A program made the position numbers and the translations under genes. This document shows, one piece after another, positions 42,251-51,323 of a stretch of 64,000 bases of DNA (position 1 is the stretch's first letter; every line of letters begins with the position of its first letter). Source of the stretch: Streptomyces sp. NBC_01314 (GTDB lineage Bacteria; Actinomycetota; Actinomycetes; Streptomycetales; Streptomycetaceae); contig NZ_CP108394.1 in the NCBI RefSeq assembly GCF_041435215.1, forward strand, positions 8,122,001-8,186,000, written 5' to 3'. Below the pieces are notes generated by a model. It saw only the letters and a list, made by a program, of their open reading frames with translations. It was not told the DNA's origin and ran no database searches.

Positions 42251-45200
42251 ATGGACCCCGTGCGCTATCGCATCCTCGGCACCACCCAGGCACTGCAAGC
42301 AGACGGCACCCCCGTCCCGGTCGGGGGCGCCCGGCTGCGCGCCCTGCTGACCGTGCTCGCGCTGCGGCCGGGGCGTACGGTGCCCGCGACCGCGCTCGTC
42401 GACGAGGTGTGGGCCGGCGATCCGCCCGCCGACGCCCCTGGCGCGCTGCAAGCGCTGGTCGGTCGCCTGCGCCGGGCTCTCGGCCCCGAGGCGGTCGAGT
42501 CGGTGAACGGCGGCTACCGTCTCGCGGCCGCCCGGGACGACATCGACCTGCACCGCTTCGAACGCCTCGCGGACGAGGGGGCCCGCGCGCTCGCCGACGG
42601 CGACGCGGCCAAGGCCGCCGACGTCCTCGACGACGCCCTCGCCCTCTGGCAGGGCCCGCCCCTGGCCGACCTCCCCGACCGGGCCGCCGAGGCCGCCCGC
42701 TGGGAGACCCGTCGCCTCGACGCCCAGCGCACCCGCCTCACCGCCGTACTCACCCTGGGCCGGCCCGACTCCGCCCTCCCCGACCTCACCGCCCTCTGCG
42801 ACACCCACCCCCTCGACGAAGCCCTCCAGTCCCTCCGCCTCCGTGCCCTCCGGGACACCGGCCGCGCCGCCGAGGCCCTGGCCGCCTACGAAGAGGTCCG
42901 CACCCTCCTGGCGGACCGCCTGGGCACGAGCCCGGGCCCGGCCCTGCGCAGCCTCCACGAAGACCTGCTGAACTCAGACGGGGCCGCGCCCCGCCAGGGG
43001 CGCGGGGAACCGCGCGACCAGCCCCCACCAACCCGCACGCAACCACTCACCCCATCCACCCCACGGGGTCGAAGGGGCAGCGCCCCTGGTGAGGGAGGGA
43101 CGGGCAGGGGCGGCGGGGGCGAGAACTCCAGTCCGCACCCGCATCCGCAGCCACACCCCCACCCCACCCGCCCCCCAGGCAACCTCCGCGCCCGCCTCAC
43201 CTCCTTCGTAGGCCGCGACACGGACATCGACACCATCCGCGACGACCTCACCGCCACCCGCCTGGTGACCCTCCTGGGCCCCGGCGGCGCAGGCAAGACC
43301 CGCCTCTCCCAGGAGGCCGGCGACGCAGTGGCCGAAGCCATGCCGGACGGTGTCTGGCTCGTCGAACTCGCCCCCGTCGACGACCCGGCGAACGTCCCGG
43401 AGGCCGTGCTCACCGCCCTCGGCGCCCGCGAGACCGTACTGAGAGGCGCCGGCGCCGAGGAGATGCGTGTCGCGGCGGACCGCCAGGACGACCCGCTGGC
43501 CCGTCTCACCGAACACTGCGCCGGACGCCGCATGCTGCTGATCCTCGACAACTGCGAACACGTCGTGGACGCCGCCGCCCACCTCGTCGACCAGCTGCTC
43601 CAGCGCTGCCCGACGCTGACCGTGCTCGCCACCAGCCGCGAACCCCTCGGCGTACCGGGGGAGTTGCTGCGCCCGGTGGAACCACTGACGGAACCCCACG
43701 CGCTGCGCCTGCTCGCCGACCGGGGAGCGGCGGCCCGGCCCGGTTTCACCGTCGCCGCCGACCCGGAGGCCGCCGCCGAGATATGCCGCCGCCTCGACGG
43801 ACTCCCCCTCGCCATCGAACTGGCGGCCGCCCGGCTCCGTATGCTGACGCCCCGCCAGATCGCCGACCGCCTCGACGACCGCTTCCGGCTGCTCACCTCC
43901 GGCAGCCGTACGGTCCTGCCCCGGCAGCAGACCCTGCGCGCGGTCGTCGACTGGTCCTGGGAGCTGCTCGACGAGGACGAACGGTACGTACTGCGGCGGC
44001 TGTCGGTGTTCGCCGGCGGCTGCGACCTGGCCGCCGCCGAGGCCGTCTGCGGTCCCGCCGCGCTGGAGGCGCTCGGCTCGCTCGTCGACAAGTCCCTCGT
44101 CGTGGCGGCCCCTTCGGCGGGCAGCGGCACGGGCACGGGGGGCGGCGAGATGCGCTACCGACTCCTGGAGACCGTCGTCGAGTACGCCGGTGAACGGCTC
44201 GACGAGACGGGCACCCGCCCCACCGCCGCACGCGCGCACCTGACGTACTACCGCGAACTCGTCCGCGCCACCGACCCGTTGCTGCGCGGCTCCGGCCAGC
44301 GCGCCGCGATCGAACTGCTGGAGCTGGAGTACGAGAACATCCGCACCGCCCTCAGGTACGCCGTCGCCGAGCGGGACGAGCAGGAGGCGCTCTGCCTGAC
44401 GCTGTCGCTGTGCTGGTACTGGCAGATGCGCGATCTGAAGACCGAGGCCCGGCACTGGTCCGCGCAGGTCAAGGAGCTCGGCCCGCACCCCTTCACCGCG
44501 CCCGCGCGCCGCGTCCCGGACCTGCGCGGACGCGCCGTGGACAGCCCGCCGCCGATGAGTCCGGCCGTCCTAGACGAGGCCCGGCGCGGGGTGCACCTCG
44601 TCCATCTGGCCTGCATGGACATGGAGTTGCCCGCCTGGCAGACCTCCGAGGCCCAGGAGAAGCTGCGGGTCATCAGCGAGACCTACCGACCGGGCCAGCC
44701 GCAGACGTGCCGCTTCCCCGGCTTCATGTGGTTCTACGCCGTCCTGCTGACCGGCGACATGGACCGGCTGCGGGCCATCCTCGACTCCAACATCCGCACC
44801 TGCCGCGAACTCGGCTTCACCTGGGAGCTGGCGCAGACCCTGCAGACGCGGGCCAACATCCTCGCCAACCGCAGCGACTGGGCGGGGGACGCCATCACGG
44901 ACGCCGACGAGGCGCTGGAGATCTTCGACCGGCTCGGGGACGCCTGGGGCGCCGCCGAGGCGCTCTCGGCGCGCGGCGAGTCCCTGGAACGCCGGGGCGA
45001 GTTCGCGCTCGCCGCCGCGGACTACGAGCGGGCCATCGGGTACGCCGAACGGCTCGGCGCCAACGCCCAGTTGGGAGTCCTCGGCGTCCGGCTCGGCAGT
45101 GCGTACATAGAGGGCGGCGACGTGGAGCGCGGCGAGAAGATGCTGTTCGACGTGTTGGCGCCCGGGCGCCGCGCCGTCGCCCGCGAGGCGGTGCCCATCG

Positions 45201-45697
45201 CCCGCCTCTTCCTCGCCGTCCGGCTCGGCCGCAGCGGGCGCCCGGCCGAGGCCCGCGAGCAGCTCACCTTGCTGCGTGAGGACTTCCAGGCCGCCGACTT
45301 CGTGCTCTTCGCCGGGTTCGTCCTCGGCGTCGAGGGCTGGCTGGAGGCGATGGACGGACGCCACGAGGAGGCGCTGCCGCTGATGCGCCGGGCGCTGGAG
45401 CGGAGCCTGGACCGGCTGTCCCTGACGGTCGCGCCCCATATGCCCGCCATCCATCTCGTGACCGCCGCCATCTCCGTCGCGGGGGTCGACGGCGGCGTCC
45501 GCGCCCCCGACGCGGCCCGGATCCTCGGCGCCGCCGACGCGCTGCTGCCGCCCGGCCACTTCTCCAGCCCGATGGAGGTCGAGGCGCGCGCCAAGGCCGA
45601 GGCCGTGACGCGGGCCGGGCTGGACGACGCGGCCTACGAGAGGGCGTACGCCGAGGGCGGCGCCCTCGCCCTGGAGGAGGCCGCCGCCCTCGTCTGA
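42251..45697 (+). CDS. AfsR/SARP-family regulator with NB-ARC-like ATPase and TPR region
   Basis: 1148 residues from ATG 42251 (GGGTGAG upstream; TTG 42191 and ATG 42236 are weaker). Winged-helix OmpR-type DNA-binding domain (1-95, RYRILGTTQALQADGTPVPV), BTAD (about 100-245, HRFERLADEGARALADGD), a linker (249-305), NTPase with Walker A LLGPGGAGKTRLSQ (residue about 341) and Walker B MLLILDNCEHVVDA, then C-terminal TPR-like helices (680-1140). The linker TPSTPRGRRGSAPGEGG is encoded by dispersed intergenic repeats. SARPs activate secondary-metabolite genes; none is adjacent apart from the DrrAB pair. Confidence 0.9.
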   Translation: MDPVRYRILGTTQALQADGTPVPVGGARLRALLTVLALRPGRTVPATALVDEVWAGDPPADAPGALQALVGRLRRALGPEAVESVNGGYRLAAARDDIDLHRFERLADEGARALADGDAAKAADVLDDALALWQGPPLADLPDRAAEAARWETRRLDAQRTRLTAVLTLGRPDSALPDLTALCDTHPLDEALQSLRLRALRDTGRAAEALAAYEEVRTLLADRLGTSPGPALRSLHEDLLNSDGAAPRQGRGEPRDQPPPTRTQPLTPSTPRGRRGSAPGEGGTGRGGGGENSSPHPHPQPHPHPTRPPGNLRARLTSFVGRDTDIDTIRDDLTATRLVTLLGPGGAGKTRLSQEAGDAVAEAMPDGVWLVELAPVDDPANVPEAVLTALGARETVLRGAGAEEMRVAADRQDDPLARLTEHCAGRRMLLILDNCEHVVDAAAHLVDQLLQRCPTLTVLATSREPLGVPGELLRPVEPLTEPHALRLLADRGAAARPGFTVAADPEAAAEICRRLDGLPLAIELAAARLRMLTPRQIADRLDDRFRLLTSGSRTVLPRQQTLRAVVDWSWELLDEDERYVLRRLSVFAGGCDLAAAEAVCGPAALEALGSLVDKSLVVAAPSAGSGTGTGGGEMRYRLLETVVEYAGERLDETGTRPTAARAHLTYYRELVRATDPLLRGSGQRAAIELLELEYENIRTALRYAVAERDEQEALCLTLSLCWYWQMRDLKTEARHWSAQVKELGPHPFTAPARRVPDLRGRAVDSPPPMSPAVLDEARRGVHLVHLACMDMELPAWQTSEAQEKLRVISETYRPGQPQTCRFPGFMWFYAVLLTGDMDRLRAILDSNIRTCRELGFTWELAQTLQTRANILANRSDWAGDAITDADEALEIFDRLGDAWGAAEALSARGESLERRGEFALAAADYERAIGYAERLGANAQLGVLGVRLGSAYIEGGDVERGEKMLFDVLAPGRRAVAREAVPIARLFLAVRLGRSGRPAEAREQLTLLREDFQAADFVLFAGFVLGVEGWLEAMDGRHEEALPLMRRALERSLDRLSLTVAPHMPAIHLVTAAISVAGVDGGVRAPDAARILGAADALLPPGHFSSPMEVEARAKAEAVTRAGLDDAAYERAYAEGGALALEEAAALV
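42996..43044. repeat. Type A dispersed repeat inside SARP gene
   Basis: GGGGCGCGGGGAACCGCGCG followed by ACCAGCCCCCACCAACCCGC, nearly identical to the intergenic copy at 34689-34738. Here it is translated as RGRGEPRDQPPPTRTQ. Confidence 0.85.
43071..43129. repeat. Type B dispersed repeat inside SARP gene
   Basis: GAAGGGGCAGCGCCCCTGG, then AGGGACGGGCAGGGGCGG and CGGGGGCGAGAAC; same element as 53788-53851. Translated as GRRGSAPGEGGTGRGGGGEN. Confidence 0.85.
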
Positions 45698-45732
45698 CCT
45701 CTGCCGTCACCCTTGCGCCACGGCCTCGGAGG

Positions 45733-46581
45733 TCAGCTCTTCGTCTTGAACTTGTGGATCGCGATCGGTGCCATCACCGCCGTCAGCCCCACCGACCAGC
45801 CGAGCGTGACCAGCAGGTCGTGGGTGATCGGCCCACCGGTCATCAGCCCGCGCGCGGCGTCCGCGAGGGACGACAGCGGGTTGTAGTCGGTGAAGGCCTG
45901 CAGCCAGCCCGGCATGGACTGGGTCGGCGCGAAGATCGACGAGCCGAACTGCAGCGGGAACAGCACCAGGAAGCCCATCGCCTGCACGGACTGCGCGTTC
46001 TTCATCGTCACGCCCAGCACCAGGAAGATCCACATCAGGGACGAGCCGAAGACGACGGCCAGGCCCACCGCGCCGAACAGCCCCGGCCAGCTGGTGATGT
46101 CGAAGCCGATGAGGACACCGACGGTCAGCAGGATGGTCGTGGCGACGAGCATGCGCAGCAGCTCGACGGAGATCTTCGCGAGCAGCACCGAGGACCGGCC
46201 GATCGGCAGGGACCGGAAGCGGTCCATGACCCCCTTCTGGAAGTCCTCGTTGAAGCCCGTGCCGACGCCCATGGCGATGTTCATGCCCATCATCGCCATC
46301 AGCCCCGGCACCACGTACTGCACGTACTGTTCCTGGCCGCCGCCCAGCGCCTGCCCGATGGAGCCGCCGAAGACGTACACGAAGAGCAGGGTGAACACGA
46401 TCGGCATCAGGACCGCGTCGAACATCGACTCGGGGTCCTGCCGGATCCACAGCAGATTGCGCCGGACGAGCGCGCCGGTGTGCCGGGCATGGGCCCGCAG
46501 CCCGATCCGGCCGTCGGCCTGACCGGTCTGACCGGCTTCGATGGTCTCACCGGTCGTGGGAACGGTGGTGGCGGCGCTCAT
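45733..46581 (-). CDS. ABC-2 permease, DrrB type
   Basis: 282 residues from ATG 46581, overlapping the ATPase stop by 4 bp (ATGA). Six helices: RRNLLWIRQDPESMFDAVLM precedes FTLLFVYVFGGSI, then VPGLMAMMGMNIAMGVGTGF, and NPLSSLADAARGLMTGG near the end, typical of DrrB-like drug/lipid exporters. It forms the channel for the ATPase. A 35-bp gap separates it from the convergent SARP gene; functional linkage is possible but unproven. Confidence 0.92.
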   Translation of the reverse strand: MSAATTVPTTGETIEAGQTGQADGRIGLRAHARHTGALVRRNLLWIRQDPESMFDAVLMPIVFTLLFVYVFGGSIGQALGGGQEQYVQYVVPGLMAMMGMNIAMGVGTGFNEDFQKGVMDRFRSLPIGRSSVLLAKISVELLRMLVATTILLTVGVLIGFDITSWPGLFGAVGLAVVFGSSLMWIFLVLGVTMKNAQSVQAMGFLVLFPLQFGSSIFAPTQSMPGWLQAFTDYNPLSSLADAARGLMTGGPITHDLLVTLGWSVGLTAVMAPIAIHKFKTKS

Positions 46582-47603
46582 ACGGCGACCTCTTCGTAAG
46601 CGGGGGACGAGACGGCGTCCTGCGTCGCGCCGGTCCTGTGGCCGGTGAGGGACAGGAACACCTCGTCCAGGCTGGGCAGTTCGGTGCTGATCGAGGCGAT
46701 GGTGACGCCGCGCGCGGTGATCGCGCTGACGACCGCGGTCAGCTGCTCGTCGCTGAGGATCGGCACGAGAAGGGTCCCGGTTTCGGGGTCCACGGTGGTC
46801 GTGGCGAGCCCGGTGATGCCCAGGCCGTCCAACTCCCCGGCCAGCGGCCGCAGATGCGCCGGATCGGCCGGCCGGACCCGGAGCGTACGCCCGCCGACCT
46901 GGGCCTTCAGCTCCTCGATACGGCCGCCCGCGATCACCTTGCCCTTGTCGATCACGGTCAGCTCGGAGGCCAGCTGCTCGGCCTCCTCCATGTACTGCGT
47001 GGTCAGCAGCACGGTCACGCCGTCGCCGACCATGCGCTTCACCTCGGTCCACACCTCGTTCCGCGTCCGCGGGTCGAGGCCGGTCGTCGGCTCGTCCAGG
47101 TACAGCACGGCCGGGCTACCGATCATGGACGCGGCCAGGTCCAGCCGCCGCCGCATACCGCCGGAGTACGTCGCCGCCGGGCGTCCGGCGGCGTCGGTCA
47201 GCGAGAACCGCTCCAGCAGACCGGTGGCGCGGCTCTTCGCCTCCTTCCGGGGCAGGTCGAGCAGCCGGCCGATCATGTACAGGTTCTCGAAGCCGGACAG
47301 TTTCTCGTCCACGGACGCGTACTGTCCCGTCAGCCCGATCACCCGGCGCAACTGCCGCGGCTGGCGTACGACGTCGTAGCCGGCCACCGTCGCGTGCCCC
47401 GCGTCGGGCGTGATCAGCGTGGACAGGACCCGCACGAGCGTCGTCTTGCCCGCCCCGTTCGGGCCGAGCACCCCCATCACCGTGCCCTCACGCACATCGA
47501 GGTCGACACCGTCCAGCGCCCTGGTCTCCCCGTAATGCTTGACCAGCCCCCGCACGGCGACAGCGCCCTTCGCGCCGCCGGCGTTCTTGTCGATTCGTGT
47601 CAT
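46578..47603 (-). CDS. ABC-2 ATP-binding protein, DrrA type
   Basis: 341 residues from ATG 47603. Walker A LGPNGAGKTTLVRVLSTL, Q-loop GLTGQYASVDEKLSGFENLY, signature YSGGMRRRLDLAASM, Walker B VLYLDEPTTGLDPRTRNE, H-loop TTQYMEEAE (the H-loop His is Gln in this DrrA group). The C-terminal DUF4162-like domain ends ISTELPSLDEVFLSLTG. Exports drugs or lipids with the downstream permease. Walker and signature residues are intact, so it should be active. Confidence 0.93.
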   Translation of the reverse strand: MTRIDKNAGGAKGAVAVRGLVKHYGETRALDGVDLDVREGTVMGVLGPNGAGKTTLVRVLSTLITPDAGHATVAGYDVVRQPRQLRRVIGLTGQYASVDEKLSGFENLYMIGRLLDLPRKEAKSRATGLLERFSLTDAAGRPAATYSGGMRRRLDLAASMIGSPAVLYLDEPTTGLDPRTRNEVWTEVKRMVGDGVTVLLTTQYMEEAEQLASELTVIDKGKVIAGGRIEELKAQVGGRTLRVRPADPAHLRPLAGELDGLGITGLATTTVDPETGTLLVPILSDEQLTAVVSAITARGVTIASISTELPSLDEVFLSLTGHRTGATQDAVSSPAYEEVAV

Positions 47604-47691
47604 GAGGACGACGGTCCCAGGCCCCACCGACAAACCACCGACAGCCCACCTACACGACCGACGGGGCACCGACACGCGTGCGCGAACAAGG

Positions 47692-47729
47692 CCGCAGCCC
47701 GCCGACGGGGGAAGATCGGCGGGCTGCGG
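47692..47729 (-). terminator. Terminator after panB
   Basis: Perfect 14-bp stem CCGCAGCCCGCCGA (47692-47705) with 47716-47729, 10-nt loop, 32 bp after the panB stop on the minus strand. Confidence 0.82.
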
Positions 47730-47761
47730 GGAGTACCGCAGTGGCTCAACGGCCCTCGGGC

Positions 47762-48628
47762 CTAGTGGACGGAGTGCTCCTCCGACGGGAACGTCCCGCC
47801 CACGACGTCCTCGGCGAACGCCTTCGCCGCGTCACCCATGACCGCCCGCAGATCGGCGTACTGCTTCACGAACTTCGGCATCCGCCCCCCGGTCAGCCCG
47901 AGCATGTCGGTCCACACGAGGACCTGCGCGTCGGTGTCGGCGCCCGCGCCGATCCCGACGGTCGGGATGTGGAGCACGCGCGTGACCTCCGCCGCCAGCT
48001 CCGCCGGAACCAGCTCCAGGACGACCGCGAACGCGCCCGCGTCCTGGACGGCCTTGGCGTCGCGCAGCAGCTGCTGCGCGGCCTCCTCGCCCCGCCCCTG
48101 CACGCGGTAGCCCATCGCGTTGACGGACTGCGGGGTGAGGCCGATGTGGGCCATGACGGGGATGCCGGACTCGACCAGCAGCTCGATCTGGCGGTGCGAC
48201 CGCTCGCCGCCCTCCAGCTTGACCGCGCCGACCCCGGCCTCCTTGACCAGCCGGGTCGCCGAGCGCAGCGCCTGCACCGGGCCCTCCTGGTAGGAGCCGA
48301 AGGGCAGGTCGCCGACGATCAGGGCACGGCTGGTGCCCCGTACGACGGCAGCGGAGAGCATGGTCATCTCGTCGAGGGTGACGGGCACGGTCGACTCGTA
48401 CCCGAGGTGGCAGTTGCCCGCGGAGTCGCCGACGAGCATGACCGGGATGCCGGCCTCGTCGAAGACGGACGCGGTCATCGCGTCGTAGGCGGTGAGCATG
48501 GGCCACTTCTCGCCGCGCTCCTTGGCGAGGGCGATGTCCCGGACGGTGATACGGCGGGTGCCCTTGCCCCCGTACAGCGCCTTGCCGCTGTCGGACGGCT
48601 TCGTCTGGGCAGCCGAAAGCTGTGTCAT
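47762..48628 (-). CDS. panB: 3-methyl-2-oxobutanoate hydroxymethyltransferase (PanB)
   Basis: 288 residues. TIM-barrel PanB motifs: MLTAYDAMTASVFDEAGIPV, MLVGDSAGNCHLGYESTVPV (Mg ligand Asp), VGDLPFGSYQ (Asp), VGAVKLEGGE (Lys-Glu) and IPVMAHIGLTPQ. It makes ketopantoate from alpha-ketoisovalerate and 5,10-methylene-THF in pantothenate/CoA synthesis. Shine-Dalgarno AAGGAG lies upstream of ATG 48628. Divergent from the DHA2 exporter across a 190-bp region with a TetR-type operator. Confidence 0.95.
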   Translation of the reverse strand: MTQLSAAQTKPSDSGKALYGGKGTRRITVRDIALAKERGEKWPMLTAYDAMTASVFDEAGIPVMLVGDSAGNCHLGYESTVPVTLDEMTMLSAAVVRGTSRALIVGDLPFGSYQEGPVQALRSATRLVKEAGVGAVKLEGGERSHRQIELLVESGIPVMAHIGLTPQSVNAMGYRVQGRGEEAAQQLLRDAKAVQDAGAFAVVLELVPAELAAEVTRVLHIPTVGIGAGADTDAQVLVWTDMLGLTGGRMPKFVKQYADLRAVMGDAAKAFAEDVVGGTFPSEEHSVH

Positions 48629-48773
48629 CGCTACAGCTCCTTCATGTCATCTCGAGGCACCCTGACGGCGTCCCCGGACCGCTTCCATGGTGGCACCTCG
48701 GGCAGGAGACGGCTAGGGCAGGTCGATGTGACCGTTCAGGCACCCGGCACGTAAGAGCCGGGTAAAAGATTTA

Positions 48774-48796
48774 CGATACGAGACGGTCCCGTATCG
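48774..48796. promoter_or_regulatory. TetR-type operator upstream of the DHA2 exporter
   Basis: Near-perfect 23-bp palindrome: arms CGATACG (48774-48780) and CGTATCG (48790-48796) with inner GAC/GTC symmetry; one asymmetric pair. It ends 22 bp before the exporter ATG. The TetR gene just after the exporter is the likely repressor. Confidence 0.8.
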
Positions 48797-48818
48797 AAAT
48801 TGGTCTAGGGTCGACGCC

Positions 48819-50396
48819 ATGACTACCGCAGTCCCTGACCCCCGCGTACCGGCGGCGGTGCACCGGCGCCGCTGGGTGATTCTCGGTGTACTGATGCTGA
48901 GCCTGCTGATCGTGGTGCTCGACAACTCGATCCTCAACGTCGCCATCAAGACGATCTCCACCCCGGAGCCCACCGGCCTCGGCGCCACCCAGAGCGAGCT
49001 GGAGTGGGCGATCAACGCCTACACGCTCGTCTTCGCGGGGCTGCTGTTCTCCGCGGGCCTGCTCGGCGACCGGCTCGGCCGCAAGAAGGTGCTGCTCGGC
49101 GGACTCGTCGTCTTCGGCATCGGCTCGGCTCTGGCCGCCATGTCGGGCTCCCCGGCCGAGCTGATCGTCTTCCGCGCGGTGATGGGCTTCGGCGCGGCCT
49201 TCGTGATGCCCGCCACCCTCGCCGTCCTGATGAACGTCTTCGAGCGGGACGAGCAGCCGAAGGCCATCGGCATCTGGGCGGGCGGCGTCGGCCTCGCCAT
49301 CGCCATCGGCCCGATCACCGGAGGCGTCCTCCTCGACCACTTCTGGTGGGGCTCGGTCTTCCTGATCAACGTGCCGATCGTCGTCCTCGCGCTCGGCCTG
49401 ATGATCTGGCTGGTGCCCGACTCGCGCGACCCCGCCCCCGGCCGTATCGACCCCGTCGGCGTGGTCCTCTCCGTCGTCGGCCTCGTGCTCCTCGTCTACG
49501 GCATCATCCGCGGTGGCCAGCTCGCCGACTTCACCGATGTCACGGTCCTCGCGACCATCGCGGCCGGCCTCGCGGTCCTCACCGCCTTCGTCGTCTTCGA
49601 GAAGCGCAGCGACCACCCGTCCATCGACATCTCGTTCTTCAAGAACAAGGTGTTCTCGACCGCCATCGGCGTCATCGGCGTGGTCTTCTTCGCGCTGATG
49701 GGCGTGACCTTCTTCGCCGTGTTCTACACCCAGACCGTGCGTGGCTACTCCCCGCTCCAGACCGGCCTGTTGATGCTGCCGCTGGCCGTCGCGCAGCTCT
49801 TCTTCGCGCCGCGCGCCCGCCTCGTCGTGGACCGCTTCGGCAACAGCGCGGTGTGCACGGCGGGCATGACGCTGATCGCCGGAACGCTGGCCGCGTTCGC
49901 CGTGCTCGACGCGGACACGCCGATCTGGATCCTCGAAGTGATCTTCTTCCTCATGGGCGTGGGCATGGCGCACGTGATGACCCCGCTGAGCGTCGTCATC
50001 ATGCAGGCGCTGCCCCGCGAGAAGGCCGGCTCCGCGTCGGCGCTCAGCAACACCTTCCGCCAGGTCGGCGGCGCCCTCGGCATCGCCGTCCTCGGCTCGG
50101 TGCTGTCCACCGCCTACCGCGGCGGCATCGAGGACAAACTGCCGGCCGGTGCCCCGCACGCCGCCGCCGAGTCCATCGAGGCCACCCTCGGTTTCGCCGC
50201 CCGCCTCGGCGAGCGGGGCGAGGCCCTGGTCGGCCCGGCCCACGACGCCTTCCTGCACGCCATGCACGTGACCGCCCTGTGCGGAGCCGGCATCGCCCTG
50301 ATCGGCGCCGTGACCATGGCGGTGTTCCTGCCGGGACGGACGAAGGGCGGCCAAGAGGGCAAGGACGAGACGGAGTTGGTGGCCGCGGACCACTGA
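48819..50396 (+). CDS. DHA2-family (EmrB/QacA) MFS multidrug exporter
   Basis: 525 residues, 14 predicted helices. DHA2 signatures: [17 protein letters not shown] in helix 1, motif [17 protein letters not shown], and [15 protein letters not shown]. Exports drugs or toxic metabolites by proton antiport. A palindromic operator sits 22 bp upstream and a TetR gene starts 107 bp downstream in the same direction, a standard repressor/exporter pair induced by its substrate. Confidence 0.93.
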   Translation: MTTAVPDPRVPAAVHRRRWVILGVLMLSLLIVVLDNSILNVAIKTISTPEPTGLGATQSELEWAINAYTLVFAGLLFSAGLLGDRLGRKKVLLGGLVVFGIGSALAAMSGSPAELIVFRAVMGFGAAFVMPATLAVLMNVFERDEQPKAIGIWAGGVGLAIAIGPITGGVLLDHFWWGSVFLINVPIVVLALGLMIWLVPDSRDPAPGRIDPVGVVLSVVGLVLLVYGIIRGGQLADFTDVTVLATIAAGLAVLTAFVVFEKRSDHPSIDISFFKNKVFSTAIGVIGVVFFALMGVTFFAVFYTQTVRGYSPLQTGLLMLPLAVAQLFFAPRARLVVDRFGNSAVCTAGMTLIAGTLAAFAVLDADTPIWILEVIFFLMGVGMAHVMTPLSVVIMQALPREKAGSASALSNTFRQVGGALGIAVLGSVLSTAYRGGIEDKLPAGAPHAAAESIEATLGFAARLGERGEALVGPAHDAFLHAMHVTALCGAGIALIGAVTMAVFLPGRTKGGQEGKDETELVAADH

Positions 50397-50503
50397 CCGG
50401 CATCCCGCGTACGGCACCCCACTGCCGTACGCGGGAGAGAATCACCCCGGACACCGGAGCACGACAGCGCCGGCCCCGGAGAACCACAGAGACGGAGTCG
50501 ACC

Positions 50504-51139
50504 TTGAGCCTCGCCGAGAGCCACGCCGGAGACGGGCGGGTCCGGGACGGGAGCCCCGGACGCGGGCGGCCCCGCAGCGAGGCCGTGGAGCGGGCCATCG
50601 TCGAGAGCGTGATGAGACTCCTCGAAGAGGGCGTGCCGCTCTCGGAGTTGTCGATCGAACGGGTGGCCCGCACAGCCGGCGTCGGCAAGGCGACCATCTA
50701 CCGCCGCTGGAGCGGCAAGGAGGCGCTCTTCGTCGACGTACTGCGCGCCGCGGAACCCCCGGACCCCGTACTGCCCGGCACCTCGATGCGCGACGACCTG
50801 GTCGTCTTCCTGGAGGCGGCACGCCAACGCGGGCTGCTCAACCGGCCGTCGGCGATCCTGCACAACGTCATCGCCCAGATGAAGAGCAGCCCCAAGATCT
50901 GGAACGCCTATCACGCGGACGTCGTCGCCCCCCGCCGCCGGGCCCTCGCCGATGTCCTGCGCCGGGGCCGGGACAACGGCGAACTCCGCGCCGACGTGGA
51001 CCTCGACCTCGTCGGAGACCTGGTCTTCGGCCCCATGCTCGTCCGTACCGTCATGCGCCCGGACGCCCCCCTCCCCGAGGAACTCGCGGAGAACATCGTC
51101 GACACGGTGCTCGCAGGGCTTCGTCCTCCTGCGAAGTGA
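50504..51139 (+). CDS. TetR-family repressor of the DHA2 exporter
   Basis: 211 residues from TTG 50504, with GGAG 7 bp upstream. Disordered head (RVRDGSPGRGRPRSE), HTH LLEEGVPLSELSIERVARTA then GVGKATIYRRWSGKEALFVD, and a C-terminal domain of the TetR_C_11-like group (ILHNVIAQMKSSPKIWNAYH). It probably binds the palindrome at 48774-48796. The frame stays open far upstream, but that part is antisense noise. Confidence 0.9.
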   Translation: MSLAESHAGDGRVRDGSPGRGRPRSEAVERAIVESVMRLLEEGVPLSELSIERVARTAGVGKATIYRRWSGKEALFVDVLRAAEPPDPVLPGTSMRDDLVVFLEAARQRGLLNRPSAILHNVIAQMKSSPKIWNAYHADVVAPRRRALADVLRRGRDNGELRADVDLDLVGDLVFGPMLVRTVMRPDAPLPEELAENIVDTVLAGLRPPAK

Positions 51140-51323
51140 GTCACGTTGATGTGCGCGTTTCGTTACAGACGTCAGGACCTGTCCGCCGGTCCGGAACTCC
51201 GAACAGCGGGTTGTTCGTCCTCGTTCCCGTACGACCGCCATGTGGCGGCAGGATCGACGGCGATCATCCCCTAGGGTCTTTAGGCGCGGGGGGACGAAGT
51301 GCACGGCAGGTTGTGAGGACGGT

